Positions 25,706 through 34,751 of a stretch of 40,677 bases of DNA are shown in pieces. The translations under genes were made by a program, and so were the position numbers. Position 1 is the first letter of the stretch, and each line of letters starts with the position of its first letter. Source of the stretch: Clostridia bacterium (GTDB lineage Bacteria; Bacillota; DSM-12270; Thermacetogeniales; Thermacetogeniaceae); the NCBI GenBank assembly GCA_902812385.1, contig CADDZD010000015.1, positions 1 to 40,677 on the forward strand, written 5' to 3'. The notes below the pieces were generated by a model. That model worked only from the letters and a program-made list of their open reading frames with translations, did not search any database and was not told the DNA's origin.

Positions 25706-26476
25706 ATGAGCGAACAAGGTTCTTTTAATTTAGATCAGGCTGAAATTGACAAAAACTCTGTAATTCCAATCTACTATCAGCTTGCCAAATTCTTCGAAAA
25801 ACAGATCCGGCAGCGCAATCTCCTGCCTGGAGAAGCCCTACCGACGGAGACAGAAATTGCTTCCCACTTTGGTATCAGTCGCATGACCGTACGCAGGGCA
25901 ATATCCGAACTTGTGGCAGCGGGCATGGTATATGCTCAAAAGGGAAAAGGCACCTTTGTGGCCATGCCCAAGCTGGATAACATTGTCTTTGATCTCAACA
26001 ACTTTTATGAAGAAATCAAACAAAAAGGGATGAAGCCAAACTCCAAGCTCCTGGAAGCAAAGATAGTTAGATCGGATGAGCTTCTTTCAAAGAGGTTGGG
26101 GATTCCTTTAAACACCAGGTGTCTGTTTTTCCGCATTGTGATCACGGCGAACGACGAGCCTCTGGCTTATGAAAGAAAATACACGGTCTATGCCAAGCAG
26201 AAGCCCATCCTGGAGTCGGAGTTGAAAGATCCCTCTCTGTCTTCTTTGGCCGCTGCTCACAGCGACAGCCTACCGGTAAGTTCGAAGAAAGTGCTTATGG
26301 TTTCCAGAACCACCGAAGAAGAATCCCTTATTTTGGGAGTGAGCCGCGGCACACCGGTTTTTCTCATGGTCCAAACGCTCTACGATCTGGAACGGAAACC
26401 GATTGCCTGGGGATTATCCATTTTCCGGGGTGACCGGTACAAGCTGACCAGCTACGACGGATGGTATGATGAATAA
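25706..26476 (+). CDS. GntR/HutC-family transcriptional regulator
   Basis: The 256-residue regulator has an N-terminal winged helix (about 18-85) with LPTETEIASHFGISRMTVRRAISELVAAGMVYAQKGKGTFV, split by the usual GntR turn, and a C-terminal UTRA effector domain (about 100-245) containing YERKYTVY and PIAWGLSIFRGDRY. UTRA domains bind small ligands such as sugars phosphates or histidine-type catabolites. Its own promoter carries a matching operator. The next gene on the same strand is a broken corrinoid/methyltransferase gene, so its former target may have been a methylated-compound pathway. The ligand is unknown. Confidence 0.9.
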   Translation: MSEQGSFNLDQAEIDKNSVIPIYYQLAKFFEKQIRQRNLLPGEALPTETEIASHFGISRMTVRRAISELVAAGMVYAQKGKGTFVAMPKLDNIVFDLNNFYEEIKQKGMKPNSKLLEAKIVRSDELLSKRLGIPLNTRCLFFRIVITANDEPLAYERKYTVYAKQKPILESELKDPSLSSLAAAHSDSLPVSSKKVLMVSRTTEEESLILGVSRGTPVFLMVQTLYDLERKPIAWGLSIFRGDRYKLTSYDGWYDE

Positions 26477-26502
26477 ATACTTTAAGGTGGGTGTGGATTC
26501 AG

Positions 26503-27265
26503 TTGAAGGATGATTTGATTATCGCCATGGCAGACCTGGATGAGGAAAGAGCCCTCGCCTTGGTGAAAGAAAAGCTAAAAGCGGGGGGGGACCGCCTTTG
26601 AAATAGTGGAGCAATGCAGAAAGGGAGTAGAGATCGTAGGGCAAAGGTATAGCGAGGGGATTTATTATCTTTCGGACCTGATTATGTCAGAGGAAATATT
26701 CCGGGGTGTCATGGAGATTGTCGAGCCTCACTTCCCACAAGAAATCACCGAACATGGAACAAAGATTATAATGGGAACCATTGAAGGAGATATTCACGAT
26801 CTGGGGAAAAATATTGTAAGCTACCTCCTGCGTTCGGTAGGTTTCAAAGTTATTGATTTGGGAGTCGACGTGCCGCCTGAAAGGTTTGTGAAAGCAATCA
26901 AAGAAACCTGGGCCTCAATTTTGGGGATTTGTGTTCTGCTTACTTTTTGTATCGGTTCCATCAAAAAGGTTGTAATCATCCCCGACCTGATCCGTATCGG
27001 ATTTCAAGGCTTGCACTGTATTGACCGTAATTCCGGGATGGATGTATTTAAGCTGCAGCAGGCGTATGGCGAGAAGCTGTGCCTTTGGGGGACGCTGGGT
27101 TCGGATGATCTTGCAAGAGCCGCCGATCCGGTGTATTTCAATGATTTGCTTGAGAATATACGTTTGCTCAACTCGAGGAACGGTTTTATTTTAGGTACGA
27201 ATAGCGGTCTTTTCAAAGGGATTGACCTCGGCAGGCTGATTGAAATTTATAAATCCGTGGGTTGA
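26503..27265 (+). pseudogene. Chimeric pseudogene: corrinoid protein fused to the end of a URO-D-type methyltransferase
   Basis: From TTG 26503 (GTG 26491 is also possible) the sequence encodes KDDLIIAMADLDEERALALVKEKL, the usual start of methyltransferase corrinoid proteins. A run of eight G's at 26583-26590 then shifts the frame and leads to TGA; with seven G's it would continue as FEIVEQCRKGVEIVGQRY. The B12-binding domain has the EGDIHDLGKN motif (base-off His). Near 26970 the sequence switches from GSIKKVV to IPDLIRIGFQGLHCIDRNSGMDVFKLQQ and LCLWGTLGSDDL, the C-terminus of a URO-D/MtaA-like methyltransferase. Half of each domain is missing, indicating a deletion that joined two neighbouring genes. 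It is not expected to be functional. Confidence 0.8.
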
Positions 27266-27277
27266 TACAGTTGTTTT

Positions 27278-28534
27278 TTAAGCGTCCTTGCCTGCCCGCC
27301 TTTGGCGCCACTCCCAGAACATGACCACAGCCAGGCTTAGCAGTCCCACCAGCGCGCCTGCCGCCAGTCCGGCGGGCGCTCCTCCTATATGGGCGATGCT
27401 TCCGCTGAAAAGACTCCCCAGGGGTGTTACCCCTAGGAAGACAAGGGAGTACACGCTCATCACCCGCCCCCGCAGGTTGTCAGGAACGTTCAGCTGCAGG
27501 GTGGTGTTGACGGTAGAAACGAAGGTGATCATCGACCAGCCCATCAGGCCCAGAAACAACAGGGCGAGCGGGTAAGAGCGGTTGAGGGAAAGGAACAACT
27601 GAAAGACGCATAATCCTATGCTACCGCTCAGAAGCAATCCGCGCTGGGGTCCCCGGTGGCTGAGCAGGGCGAGCACGAGAGAACCGGCAAGGGCCCCGAT
27701 TCCCAACGCCGACATCAGGTAGCCGTAGCCCTCCGCCTGGCGCCCCAGGGTGTTGCGGGCCAGCACCGGAATCAGAACGCTGAAATTCATGGAGAAGGTG
27801 CTCAAGAGGGCGGTCAGGGTGATGGTACTGAGAATAATAGGGGTCTTCCAGATGTAGTGCAGGCCCTCCCCGATCTTCTTCCACACCATGGTTTCTTCAG
27901 GCCTGTCGTAGGCCACATCAGGGACGTTCATCAGCAGCAGGCCGGCGATCACCGCCAGGAAGCTGGCGGCGTTCAGCAAGAAGCAGGTGGCCATGCCCAG
28001 CTTCCCGATGGCCAGCCCTGCCAGCGCCGGCCCGATTACCCGGGCGGCGTTAAATGCGGAGGAGTTCAGGACGATGGCGTTCATCAGATCCTTTTTCCCC
28101 ACCAGCTCAATCACGAAGGACTGGCGGGTAGGTGTATCAAAGGCGTTGATGGTGCCCAGGAGCCCGGCCAGGATCACCACGTGCCAGTAGCGAACAACGT
28201 TAAACAGGGTCAGGAGTCCCAGGATCAGGGCAAGGATCAGGGAGCCGCCCTGTGTCGCCAGCAGCATGAGTCTTTTGGGTGTCCGGTCCGCTGCCACTCC
28301 TGCCACCAGTGAGAAGAGGAGCAGGGGCAAAAACTGGACGGCGCTGACCAGCCCCAGGAGAAAAGGTGAGTTGGTCAGTTGCAGAACCAGCCAGCCCTGG
28401 GCCATGTTCTGCATCCAGGTGCCCATCAGGGAGATCAGTTGCCCCGACCAGAACAGCCGGAAGTTACGGTGTTTGAGTGCGGCAACCGTCCTCATCAGTC
28501 CGGGGCTTGCAGCCGCGTCGGCCCTATCTTCCAC
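27278..28534 (-). CDS. MFS transporter (MFS_3 / EntS-like exporter)
   Basis: The protein of about 418 residues has 12 predicted membrane segments. Family signs are KHRNFRLFWSGQLISLMGTWMQNMAQGWLVLQLT in the first helix region (NFRLFWSGQ then SLMGTWMQ), ADRTPKRLML in the first cytoplasmic loop, FDTPTRQSFVIELV and NAIVLNSSAFNAARVIGPALAG. This is the MFS_3 group that includes the enterobactin exporter EntS and many small-compound exporters. GTG 28534 is chosen because AAAGAGG lies seven bases upstream; TTG 28552 has no such site. It is convergent with the corrinoid pseudogene. The substrate is unknown. Confidence 0.88.
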   Translation of the reverse strand: MEDRADAAASPGLMRTVAALKHRNFRLFWSGQLISLMGTWMQNMAQGWLVLQLTNSPFLLGLVSAVQFLPLLLFSLVAGVAADRTPKRLMLLATQGGSLILALILGLLTLFNVVRYWHVVILAGLLGTINAFDTPTRQSFVIELVGKKDLMNAIVLNSSAFNAARVIGPALAGLAIGKLGMATCFLLNAASFLAVIAGLLLMNVPDVAYDRPEETMVWKKIGEGLHYIWKTPIILSTITLTALLSTFSMNFSVLIPVLARNTLGRQAEGYGYLMSALGIGALAGSLVLALLSHRGPQRGLLLSGSIGLCVFQLFLSLNRSYPLALLFLGLMGWSMITFVSTVNTTLQLNVPDNLRGRVMSVYSLVFLGVTPLGSLFSGSIAHIGGAPAGLAAGALVGLLSLAVVMFWEWRQRRAGKDA

Positions 28535-28693
28535 GTGAACGCCTCTTTCCAATTCTGTCTGAGCTTACCGAGTAATATTCCTGATAATTAATAATAAACT
28601 TGTTTCCCCCTTTGAACAAACATTTTTCTGAAGTTCCATATCTAGCATCTCACTTTTTTTTCGTGTATATTTTCTTGGAGAGGTTAATGGCAG

Positions 28694-29506
28694 GTGAACG
28701 CCGTGTCCAGGATACTGGCCTACATCAATTACTTTGACCTGAGAACAATCGTCGATATTCTCCTTGTAGCCTATGTTATTTACAAGTTGTTGATGCTGAT
28801 CAAGGGAACCCGGGCAGTCCAGCTCCTCAAGGGGCTGGCGGTGCTTGTGGTTGCTTCCGCCTTGAGCGACCGGCTTCATCTTTATACCATGAACTGGATC
28901 CTGGAAAAAACCTGGACGATGCTGTTTGTGGCCCTGCCCATAGTCTTCTGGCCGGAGCTGCGCCGCGCCCTGGAGCAGTTGGGCCGGGGAGGCTTTTTCG
29001 GCCGTCACTTCTTTCTCGTTGAGGAAGATGCCAGACGGACGGCACGCGAGGTTGCCCGGGCGGCTGAGATCTTTTCCAGGCGGCGTGTTGGCGCGCTGCT
29101 CGTCTTTATGGGCGAGACCGGTTTGAAGGAGTACGTTGAGAGCGGGATCGAGCTGGACGCCCTTGTATCCGCCGAGGCGCTCCTGAACATCTTTGAGCCG
29201 AACACTCCCCTGCACGACGGGGCGGTGATCATCCGCGGCAACCGGATCCTGGCAGCGGCCTGTTACCTTCCCCTGACCCAGGAGAACACCTTGTTAAGCA
29301 AGGAGTTCGGAACGAGGCACCGTGCCGCTCTCGGGATCACCGAACAGAGCGACGCCCTTGCGGTTGTGGTATCCGAGGAGACGGGAATAATCTCCCTTGT
29401 TCAGGGGGGAAAACTGATCAGGGGTTTGACCACCCAGGGCATTGAGACCCGGCTGATCGATTTTATGACTGGAGGCAACAGGGGAACGGGGGGTCGGGAG
29501 AAATGA
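28694..29506 (+). CDS. cdaA: Diadenylate cyclase (c-di-AMP synthase), membrane-bound CdaA type
   Basis: The 270-residue protein has three N-terminal membrane segments (about 15-100), then the DisA_N/DAC domain. Both catalytic motifs are intact: LHDGAVII (the DGA motif, about 175-182) and GTRHRAALG (the RHR motif, about 210-218). It makes c-di-AMP from two ATP, controlling potassium transport and cell-wall homeostasis. The GTG at 28694 follows GGAGAGG. The gene overlaps cdaR by four bases and is followed by glmM, the conserved Firmicute cluster in which CdaR and GlmM modulate cyclase activity. Confidence 0.95.
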   Translation: MNAVSRILAYINYFDLRTIVDILLVAYVIYKLLMLIKGTRAVQLLKGLAVLVVASALSDRLHLYTMNWILEKTWTMLFVALPIVFWPELRRALEQLGRGGFFGRHFFLVEEDARRTAREVARAAEIFSRRRVGALLVFMGETGLKEYVESGIELDALVSAEALLNIFEPNTPLHDGAVIIRGNRILAAACYLPLTQENTLLSKEFGTRHRAALGITEQSDALAVVVSEETGIISLVQGGKLIRGLTTQGIETRLIDFMTGGNRGTGGREK

Positions 29507-30453
29507 ACGAAGAACGGGTGAAGTGGTTTGTTCGCTACAACTTCGGCTACAGAGCCCTTGCATTGCTTCTGGCCGTCCTGCTCTGGTATTTCGTGGCGGG
29601 ACAGCGCAACCCGATTGTTGATCGCACCTTCACCAGGCCGGTGGAAACCCGCTCCCTTTCAGCCCAGATGGTGCTGGCTTCACCCCTCCCCGACATCAAG
29701 GTCACGGTCAGGGGATTCCGCAGCCTTATACAGAGCATGTCCGAAGAAGATATTGACGCTTACGTGGATCTGGGCGGCAGGGAAGATGGGGTTAGCTTTA
29801 TTCCAGTCAAAGTAAAGGTGCCGTCAGGCATCCAGCTGGTCAAAGTTGAACCTGACACGATCCGGGTCAGCCTGGATTACCTGGAAGAAAAAAAGGTCCC
29901 CGTGCGTGTCTCGGTAACAGGGGAGCCCGCACCGGGCTTCACAACCCTAACCCCGGTGATTACACCGGACCAGGTAGTTATCAAGGGACCCAGCCGTGTG
30001 CTCGGCGGAATCCAGGAGGCGCAGGCCACCCTGGCGGTGAACGGCGCCAGAGACAACATCAGCCAGAAGGTCAGGGTTAAGGTCGCACAGGAAACGAGCT
30101 GGCCGCTGGAAATCCGTCCCGGCACCGTCGACGTCTTGCTTCCCGTGGTATCCCGGGGGCCGATCAAAACCGTTTCTGTTGTGGCAGATCTGATGGGAAA
30201 ACCAAAGCCCAATTTTAAAGTGAAAGATGTTCATGTGGATCCCGCAAAGATTGATGTAACGGGCACTCCTCAGGCTATAGCCAACCTCTCGCAGGTGCTC
30301 ACGAAACCGGTGGACATTTCCGGGGCGGACGGCCAGGTAATCAGGCAGACCGAACTGGTCCTTCCACCCGACATCTATCCTGTTCGCGATGACAAGGTCA
30401 AAGTGACCGTTGAGATCGGCAGTGCGGAAACAGAACAATTACCAAATGAGTAG
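29503..30453 (+). CDS. cdaR: CdaR/YbbR regulator of diadenylate cyclase
   Basis: The 316-residue protein has a single N-terminal membrane helix (about 18-34, ALALLLAVLLWYFVAG) and then three to four repeated YbbR domains on the outside, recognisable by VTVRGFRSLIQSM, VVIKGPSRVLGGI and IDVTGTPQAIANL. In other Firmicutes it binds CdaA in the membrane and alters c-di-AMP production. It starts inside the cdaA stop (ATGA). The C-terminus is short and acidic. Confidence 0.93.
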   Translation: MNEERVKWFVRYNFGYRALALLLAVLLWYFVAGQRNPIVDRTFTRPVETRSLSAQMVLASPLPDIKVTVRGFRSLIQSMSEEDIDAYVDLGGREDGVSFIPVKVKVPSGIQLVKVEPDTIRVSLDYLEEKKVPVRVSVTGEPAPGFTTLTPVITPDQVVIKGPSRVLGGIQEAQATLAVNGARDNISQKVRVKVAQETSWPLEIRPGTVDVLLPVVSRGPIKTVSVVADLMGKPKPNFKVKDVHVDPAKIDVTGTPQAIANLSQVLTKPVDISGADGQVIRQTELVLPPDIYPVRDDKVKVTVEIGSAETEQLPNE

Positions 30454-30501
30454 AATAATGATATAATGGTTCATGTTATCAGGAAAGGGGGTGGACAGCA
30501 A

Positions 30502-31842
30502 ATGGGTGTTCTTTTCGGCACCGACGGCGTCCGGGGAATCGCCAACCGGGACCTGACCCCGGAACTGGCATTTCGCCTGGGGAGGGCCGGGGCCTATGTT
30601 CTGAACCGGGAGGGCAGGCGCCCCCGCATAGTTGTGGGAAAGGATACCCGGATCTCCGGCGACCTGCTGGAGGCCGCTCTGACCGCAGGTATTCTGTCCG
30701 TCGGGGGAGATTGTATAAGGGCCGGGGTAATACCCACACCGGGCCTTGCATATCTCACCAGGGCCCTGGACTGCTGCGCCGGCGCCGTGATTTCCGCCTC
30801 CCACAATCCGGTGGAGGACAACGGCATCAAGTTTTTCGGGGGGGACGGCTTCAAGCTCCCCGATGAAATCGAGAAAGAGATCGAAGAACTGGTCTTAAAT
30901 GAGGGTTTTGACTTCCCGAAACCCACCGGAAAAGCCGTTGGCAGGGCCTTTGAGGAAAGGGGCGCGGCCGACAGGTATCTTCACTTTTTAAAGGAAGTGG
31001 GGGACATCGACTTGAGCGGCTTGAAAATTGTGATCGACTGCGCCAATGGCGCATCCTCGTATATTGCCCCGCGTCTGTTTTCCGACCTGGGAGCCGATCT
31101 GACCGTGCTTCACGGCGAGCCAAACGGAGTGAACATCAACGAAAAATGCGGCTCCACCCATACCGAGTCCCTCCAGGAAGCCGTCCGGAACCTGGGGGCG
31201 GACCTGGGTCTTGCCTTTGACGGGGACGCCGATCGGCTGATCGCGGTTGACGAAAAGGGGAACCTGGTGGACGGAGACCAAATTATGGTAATCTGCGGGC
31301 TGTTCCGCAAGAACAAGGGTGCCCTGGAAGGAAACAAGGTGGTCGTCACGGTCATGAGCAACCTCGGCCTGCGTGAAGCCTTCAAAAAAGCAGGCGTGGA
31401 GGTGACCGAGACCAGGGTGGGCGACCGTTACATAATGGAGGAGATGCTGAAAAACGGCGGAAAGTTCGGAGGGGAACAGTCCGGCCATATCATCTTCCTC
31501 GATCGGACAACCACAGGCGACGGGCTGGTCACCGCCCTGGAACTCCTCAAGGTTGTCCGGGAGACAAAGGCTCCCCTATCCCGGCTTGCCGCTCAGATGA
31601 CCCGGTTTCCGCAGGTCCTGGTGAACGTGCGGGTGGAGAACAAGCAGGGCCTTTATGATAATGCCGCCATAGTCGAGGCGGTGCGGAAGGCCGAGAGGCA
31701 TCTCGCAGGCCGCGGCCGGATCCTGGTGCGCCCGTCGGGCACCGAACCGCTGGTGCGGGTCATGGGTGAGGCCATGGACGAGGATGAACTCAGGGAGGTG
31801 GTTGGTGAGCTTGCGCAGGTTATAAAATCGGCATTAAGCTGA
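30502..31842 (+). CDS. glmM: Phosphoglucosamine mutase
   Basis: The 446-residue enzyme converts glucosamine-6-phosphate to glucosamine-1-phosphate for peptidoglycan precursors. The active-site phosphoserine is in [14 protein letters not shown] (about residue 100). The metal loop is DGDADR, the sugar-binding loop GEQSGHI and the C-terminal phosphate loop [15 protein letters not shown] 30502 is preferred because AAGGGGGTGG lies just upstream; an in-frame ATG at 30466 adds 12 residues before the conserved [12 protein letters not shown] start. It is 48 bases after cdaR. Confidence 0.95.
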   Translation: MGVLFGTDGVRGIANRDLTPELAFRLGRAGAYVLNREGRRPRIVVGKDTRISGDLLEAALTAGILSVGGDCIRAGVIPTPGLAYLTRALDCCAGAVISASHNPVEDNGIKFFGGDGFKLPDEIEKEIEELVLNEGFDFPKPTGKAVGRAFEERGAADRYLHFLKEVGDIDLSGLKIVIDCANGASSYIAPRLFSDLGADLTVLHGEPNGVNINEKCGSTHTESLQEAVRNLGADLGLAFDGDADRLIAVDEKGNLVDGDQIMVICGLFRKNKGALEGNKVVVTVMSNLGLREAFKKAGVEVTETRVGDRYIMEEMLKNGGKFGGEQSGHIIFLDRTTTGDGLVTALELLKVVRETKAPLSRLAAQMTRFPQVLVNVRVENKQGLYDNAAIVEAVRKAERHLAGRGRILVRPSGTEPLVRVMGEAMDEDELREVVGELAQVIKSALS

Positions 31843-31849
31843 TTGGACA

Positions 31850-31889
31850 TGCCGCTTGTGCGGCACCACCGGAATGGTGAAAATGTTAT
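31850..31889 (+). repeat. Hairpin module after glmM, related to the leuB-cimA element
   Basis: TGCCGC-TTGT-GCGGCA (31850-31865) is followed by CACC-GGAAT-GGTG, AAAAT and TTATCC, in the same order as at 21134-21180. The right half of the long inverted repeat seen at 21217-21242 is reduced here to ATATTT. It sits about 70 bases before the glmS ribozyme cleavage site. Confidence 0.6.
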
Positions 31890-31959
31890 CCTGCATATTT
31901 AGCGACCTTTTTTCAGAGTACTAATAAAACGGCATTCCCACGCAAATATAATTGTTGCA

Positions 31960-32117
31960 GCGCCAGAACCGGTTCCTGCCGGTTGACGAGGAAGGGGTTT
32001 ATCGAAGGTTTCGGCGGGTGCCCCTCGGTGGCTCACCACCGTAAGGATGCCCTTAAATCCGGAGAGCAATTTCCGGGACAAAGGGGTATCCGGTGAGATG
32101 GAACCGCGTGGGAGGCA
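31960..32117 (+). ncRNA. glmS ribozyme (glucosamine-6-phosphate activated)
   Basis: The core matches known glmS ribozymes: GCGCCAGAACCGG with P1 hairpin AACCGG-TTCCTG-CCGGTT, then TTGACGAGGAAGGGGTTTATCG, the CGGCGGGTGCCCCTC pseudoknot region, the P3 hairpin GGTGG-CTCA-CCACC and the P4 region with TTAAATCCGG...CCGGGACAAAGGGG. (Long strings are cut into parts here.) Cleavage is expected between A31959 and G31960. In B. subtilis, GlcN6P triggers self-cleavage and then RNase J decay of the glmS transcript, giving feedback on amino-sugar synthesis. It ends about 20 bases before the glmS start codon. Confidence 0.95.
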
Positions 32118-32138
32118 GAATAGGAGGAGACACTCGGA

Positions 32139-33968
32139 ATGTGCGGCATCGTCGGTTACCTGGGCAACCAGGACGCGGTTTCCGTATTGCTTAACGGCTT
32201 GAAGCGCTTGGAGTACCGCGGTTATGATTCCGCCGGAGTAGCGTTTTTAAACGACGGATCTCTCAAGGTTAAAAAGAAAAAAGGAAGAATCGCCGTTCTT
32301 GAGGAATCCCTGAATTCCCAGAACAAGAGGACCACCATCGGAATCGGGCACACCCGCTGGGCGACCCATGGACGCCCCTCGGACGAGAATGCCCATCCCC
32401 ACTACGACTGTACGAAGAAATTTGCTGTTGTTCACAATGGGATAATTGAAAACTACGCGGAGCTGCGGGAGCAGCTCCAGGCCCGCGGGCACCGATTTAC
32501 CTCCGAGACGGATACGGAGGTGCTGGCACACCTCATTGAGGAAGCCTACCGGGGTGACCTCTGCGCCGCATTGAGGGAAGCTGTCAGGCAGGTGCGCGGC
32601 TCCTATGCCGTGGTGGTGCTTAGCGAATACCATCCCGACCGGCTGGTGGCGGCCCGCAAGGACAGCCCCCTGGTCGTGGGGCTGGGCGACGGGGAATACT
32701 TCCTGGCGTCGGATATCCCGGCCATCCTGCCTTACACCAGGAATGTTTACCTGATCTCTGAGGGTGAAGTGGCGGAACTCACCCTGGACGGCGTCCGGAT
32801 TGTGAACAGCAACGGCGAGCCGGTGGCCAAGGAGGTATTTCACGTCGGCTGGGATGCAGACGCTGCCGAGCGTGGGGGGTATCCCCACTTCATGCTGAAG
32901 GAGATCTTTGAACAGCCCCGGGCGCTGCGGGATACCCTGCGGAGCAGGATTACCCCCGGGGGGGAAGATGTTGTTCTCAAGGAAATCAGCCTGTCACCTG
33001 AGGATATCCGCAGCTTCACCAAGATTACCATCGTTGCCTGCGGCACGGCCTACCATGCCGGGCTGGTCGGAAAGTACGTGATTGAGAAGCTCGCCCGGCT
33101 TCCGGTGGAGGTGGATCTGGCCTCGGAATTCCGGTACCGGGACCCACTGCTCGATCCCCGCAACCTGGTGATCGTCATCAGCCAGTCGGGTGAGACTGCC
33201 GATACCCTGGCGGCCCTGCGGGAAGCCCGGGCAAGAGGGTGCCGGGTGCTGGCCGTGACCAATGTGGTCGGCAGCAGCGTGGCGCGGGAGGCGGACGAGG
33301 TAATCTACACCTGGGCGGGGCCGGAGATCGCGGTGGCGTCCACCAAGGCCTATACAACCCAGGTTCTGGTGATGTACCTGCTCGGCCTGCTCTTTGCCAG
33401 GGAGCGGGGGACAAAAACCCCTGCGGAGATCGCCGAAATCGTTTCCGCCCTCCAGCAGCTTCCCGGACAACTGGAGCAGGTTCTGGAACAGCAGGATCTC
33501 ATTAAGGAACTGGCGGATAAGTACCATGCCTGTGAGGACGTCTTTTTCCTCGGCCGCGGCCTCGACTACGCCGTGGCGATGGAGGGCGCACTCAAGCTGA
33601 AGGAGATCTCCTACATCCATGCCGAGGCCTACGCAGCAGGAGAATTGAAACACGGCACCCTTGCACTCATCGTCGAGGGAGTGCCTGTCGTTGCTCTGGC
33701 CACCCAGGCTGACGTGCTGGAGAAGCTGGTCAGCAATGTGAAAGAGGTCAAGGCACGGGAAGGCACGGTAATCGGAATCTGCCTGGGAAATAATGAACTT
33801 GTCGACGGCACCTCCGATCACGTCATCAGGCTTCCGGAGGCGCCGTCCCTGGTGGCGCCAATCCTGTCGGTAGTGCCCCTGCAACTCTTCGCCTACTACA
33901 TGGCCGCCGCCCGCGGCTGCGACATCGATAAGCCGAGGAATTTAGCAAAATCTGTGACTGTGGAATAG
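32139..33968 (+). CDS. glmS: Glutamine-fructose-6-phosphate aminotransferase (isomerizing)
   Basis: The 609-residue enzyme makes glucosamine-6-phosphate from fructose-6-phosphate and glutamine. Its N-terminal Ntn glutaminase domain starts with the catalytic Cys (MCGIVGYLG) and includes LKRLEYRGYDSAG and GHTRWATHGRPSDENAHPH. Two SIS domains follow (about 285-420 and 455-590), with ACGTAYHAG, ISQSGETADTL and the C-terminal KPRNLAKSVTVE tail. ATG 32139 has TAGGAGGAG upstream. Control by the ribozyme in its leader is clear from sequence, and it is paired with glmM just upstream. Confidence 0.97.
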   Translation: MCGIVGYLGNQDAVSVLLNGLKRLEYRGYDSAGVAFLNDGSLKVKKKKGRIAVLEESLNSQNKRTTIGIGHTRWATHGRPSDENAHPHYDCTKKFAVVHNGIIENYAELREQLQARGHRFTSETDTEVLAHLIEEAYRGDLCAALREAVRQVRGSYAVVVLSEYHPDRLVAARKDSPLVVGLGDGEYFLASDIPAILPYTRNVYLISEGEVAELTLDGVRIVNSNGEPVAKEVFHVGWDADAAERGGYPHFMLKEIFEQPRALRDTLRSRITPGGEDVVLKEISLSPEDIRSFTKITIVACGTAYHAGLVGKYVIEKLARLPVEVDLASEFRYRDPLLDPRNLVIVISQSGETADTLAALREARARGCRVLAVTNVVGSSVAREADEVIYTWAGPEIAVASTKAYTTQVLVMYLLGLLFARERGTKTPAEIAEIVSALQQLPGQLEQVLEQQDLIKELADKYHACEDVFFLGRGLDYAVAMEGALKLKEISYIHAEAYAAGELKHGTLALIVEGVPVVALATQADVLEKLVSNVKEVKAREGTVIGICLGNNELVDGTSDHVIRLPEAPSLVAPILSVVPLQLFAYYMAAARGCDIDKPRNLAKSVTVE

Positions 33969-34009
33969 AAGTAGATCTCCTAACGCGCATTGGGTGTATT
34001 TCTCATTTA

Positions 34010-34053
34010 TTCCTCCCATCCATGCGAAAAAAGTGGTTCCGAGGAGGGAGGAA
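34010..34053. repeat. Inverted repeat after glmS
   Basis: TTCCTCCC (34010-34017) and GGGAGGAA (34046-34053) can pair around a 28-base loop. The right arm is followed by a purine-rich stretch, not by T's, so this is a weak candidate for a structure or a binding site. Confidence 0.35.
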
Positions 34054-34086
34054 AAAGGGAAAAGGATTAAGTCTAAAAAGAATAGC

Positions 34087-34146
34087 AAAGGGATAAGTGC
34101 AAAGCCTTGAAAATGCAGGGCTTATGGTACTTATCCCTTTTTCCCC
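34087..34146. terminator. Bidirectional terminator between glmS and the Xre gene
   Basis: AAAGGGATAAGT (34087-34098) pairs with ACTTATCCCTTT (34129-34140), with an inner AAGCC / GGGCTT helix. The right arm runs into TTTTTCCCC. It lies between the convergent ends of glmS and the leftward Xre gene and can serve both. Confidence 0.75.
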
Positions 34147-34222
34147 AGAAACTCCGCATCTAATCCCTGAAGCCCTTGCAGCGCAAGAAAGGCGGTATCA
34201 CGGCAAAACTTTAACAAGGTGG

Positions 34223-34597
34223 CTATTTGCCCACATAAGGAAGGATGGTTTTTATAAGTTTTTTGACCAACTCTAATTCTTTCGGAGAACATTTGTTGAG
34301 CAGACTGATTATCCCTTTATCTTTATTAAAGCCACATGCCTCATAGCTGTTAGCGGCATCACGAACGTAATAAGCAGCCTCGACGGTTTTTCCAAAAATA
34401 AGGTAATCTAAAGATACATGCAAACAATTGGCGACTTTAACTAAAACGGGGAGACTCATTTGCCTCTCTCCTCGCTCCAGCTGCCCGATATAGTAGTTTG
34501 AGAGCTCGATGATTTCTGCAAACTCTTCCCGTGAAAGTCCGAGCTTTTCCCTTTCTTGGCGTATTCTCTGCCCGATAGCTTTGTTATCTATTTCCAC
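34223..34597 (-). CDS. Xre/Cro-type helix-turn-helix regulator
   Basis: The protein of about 124 residues has an N-terminal HTH of the lambda Cro/Xre type: RIRQEREKLGLSREEFAEIIELSNYYIGQLERGER, read in two parts, with LPVLVKVANCLHVSLDYLI completing the five helices. A C-terminal helical tail of about 50 residues may mediate dimerisation. GTG 34597 is preferred because GTGGAG lies six bases upstream; GTG 34609 would give four more residues but has a poor site. It is divergent from the Spo0E-like/GGDEF pair and may regulate it. Low GC compared with glmS suggests an acquired or fast-evolving segment. Confidence 0.8.
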   Translation of the reverse strand: MEIDNKAIGQRIRQEREKLGLSREEFAEIIELSNYYIGQLERGERQMSLPVLVKVANCLHVSLDYLIFGKTVEAAYYVRDAANSYEACGFNKDKGIISLLNKCSPKELELVKKLIKTILPYVGK

Positions 34598-34689
34598 TTT
34601 TTTCTCCACTTTTCGCCCACTCCCTGCCTTTAAATACTTTAGCGAACTTTAAACTGCATCTGAATTCGCAATAAGCACATAATTATTGT

Positions 34690-34718
34690 TTGCAGTGGGC
34701 TTGTCATTGATGTAAAAT
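34690..34718 (+). promoter_or_regulatory. Possible promoter of the Spo0E-like/GGDEF pair
   Basis: TTGCAG (34690-34695) and TAAAAT (34713-34718) are spaced by 17 bases, about 34 bases before the small gene. The -10 match is good and the -35 match moderate. Confidence 0.4.
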
Positions 34719-34751
34719 TATGCTTGTGGTTATTTTCGGGGGGAGCAGGGA

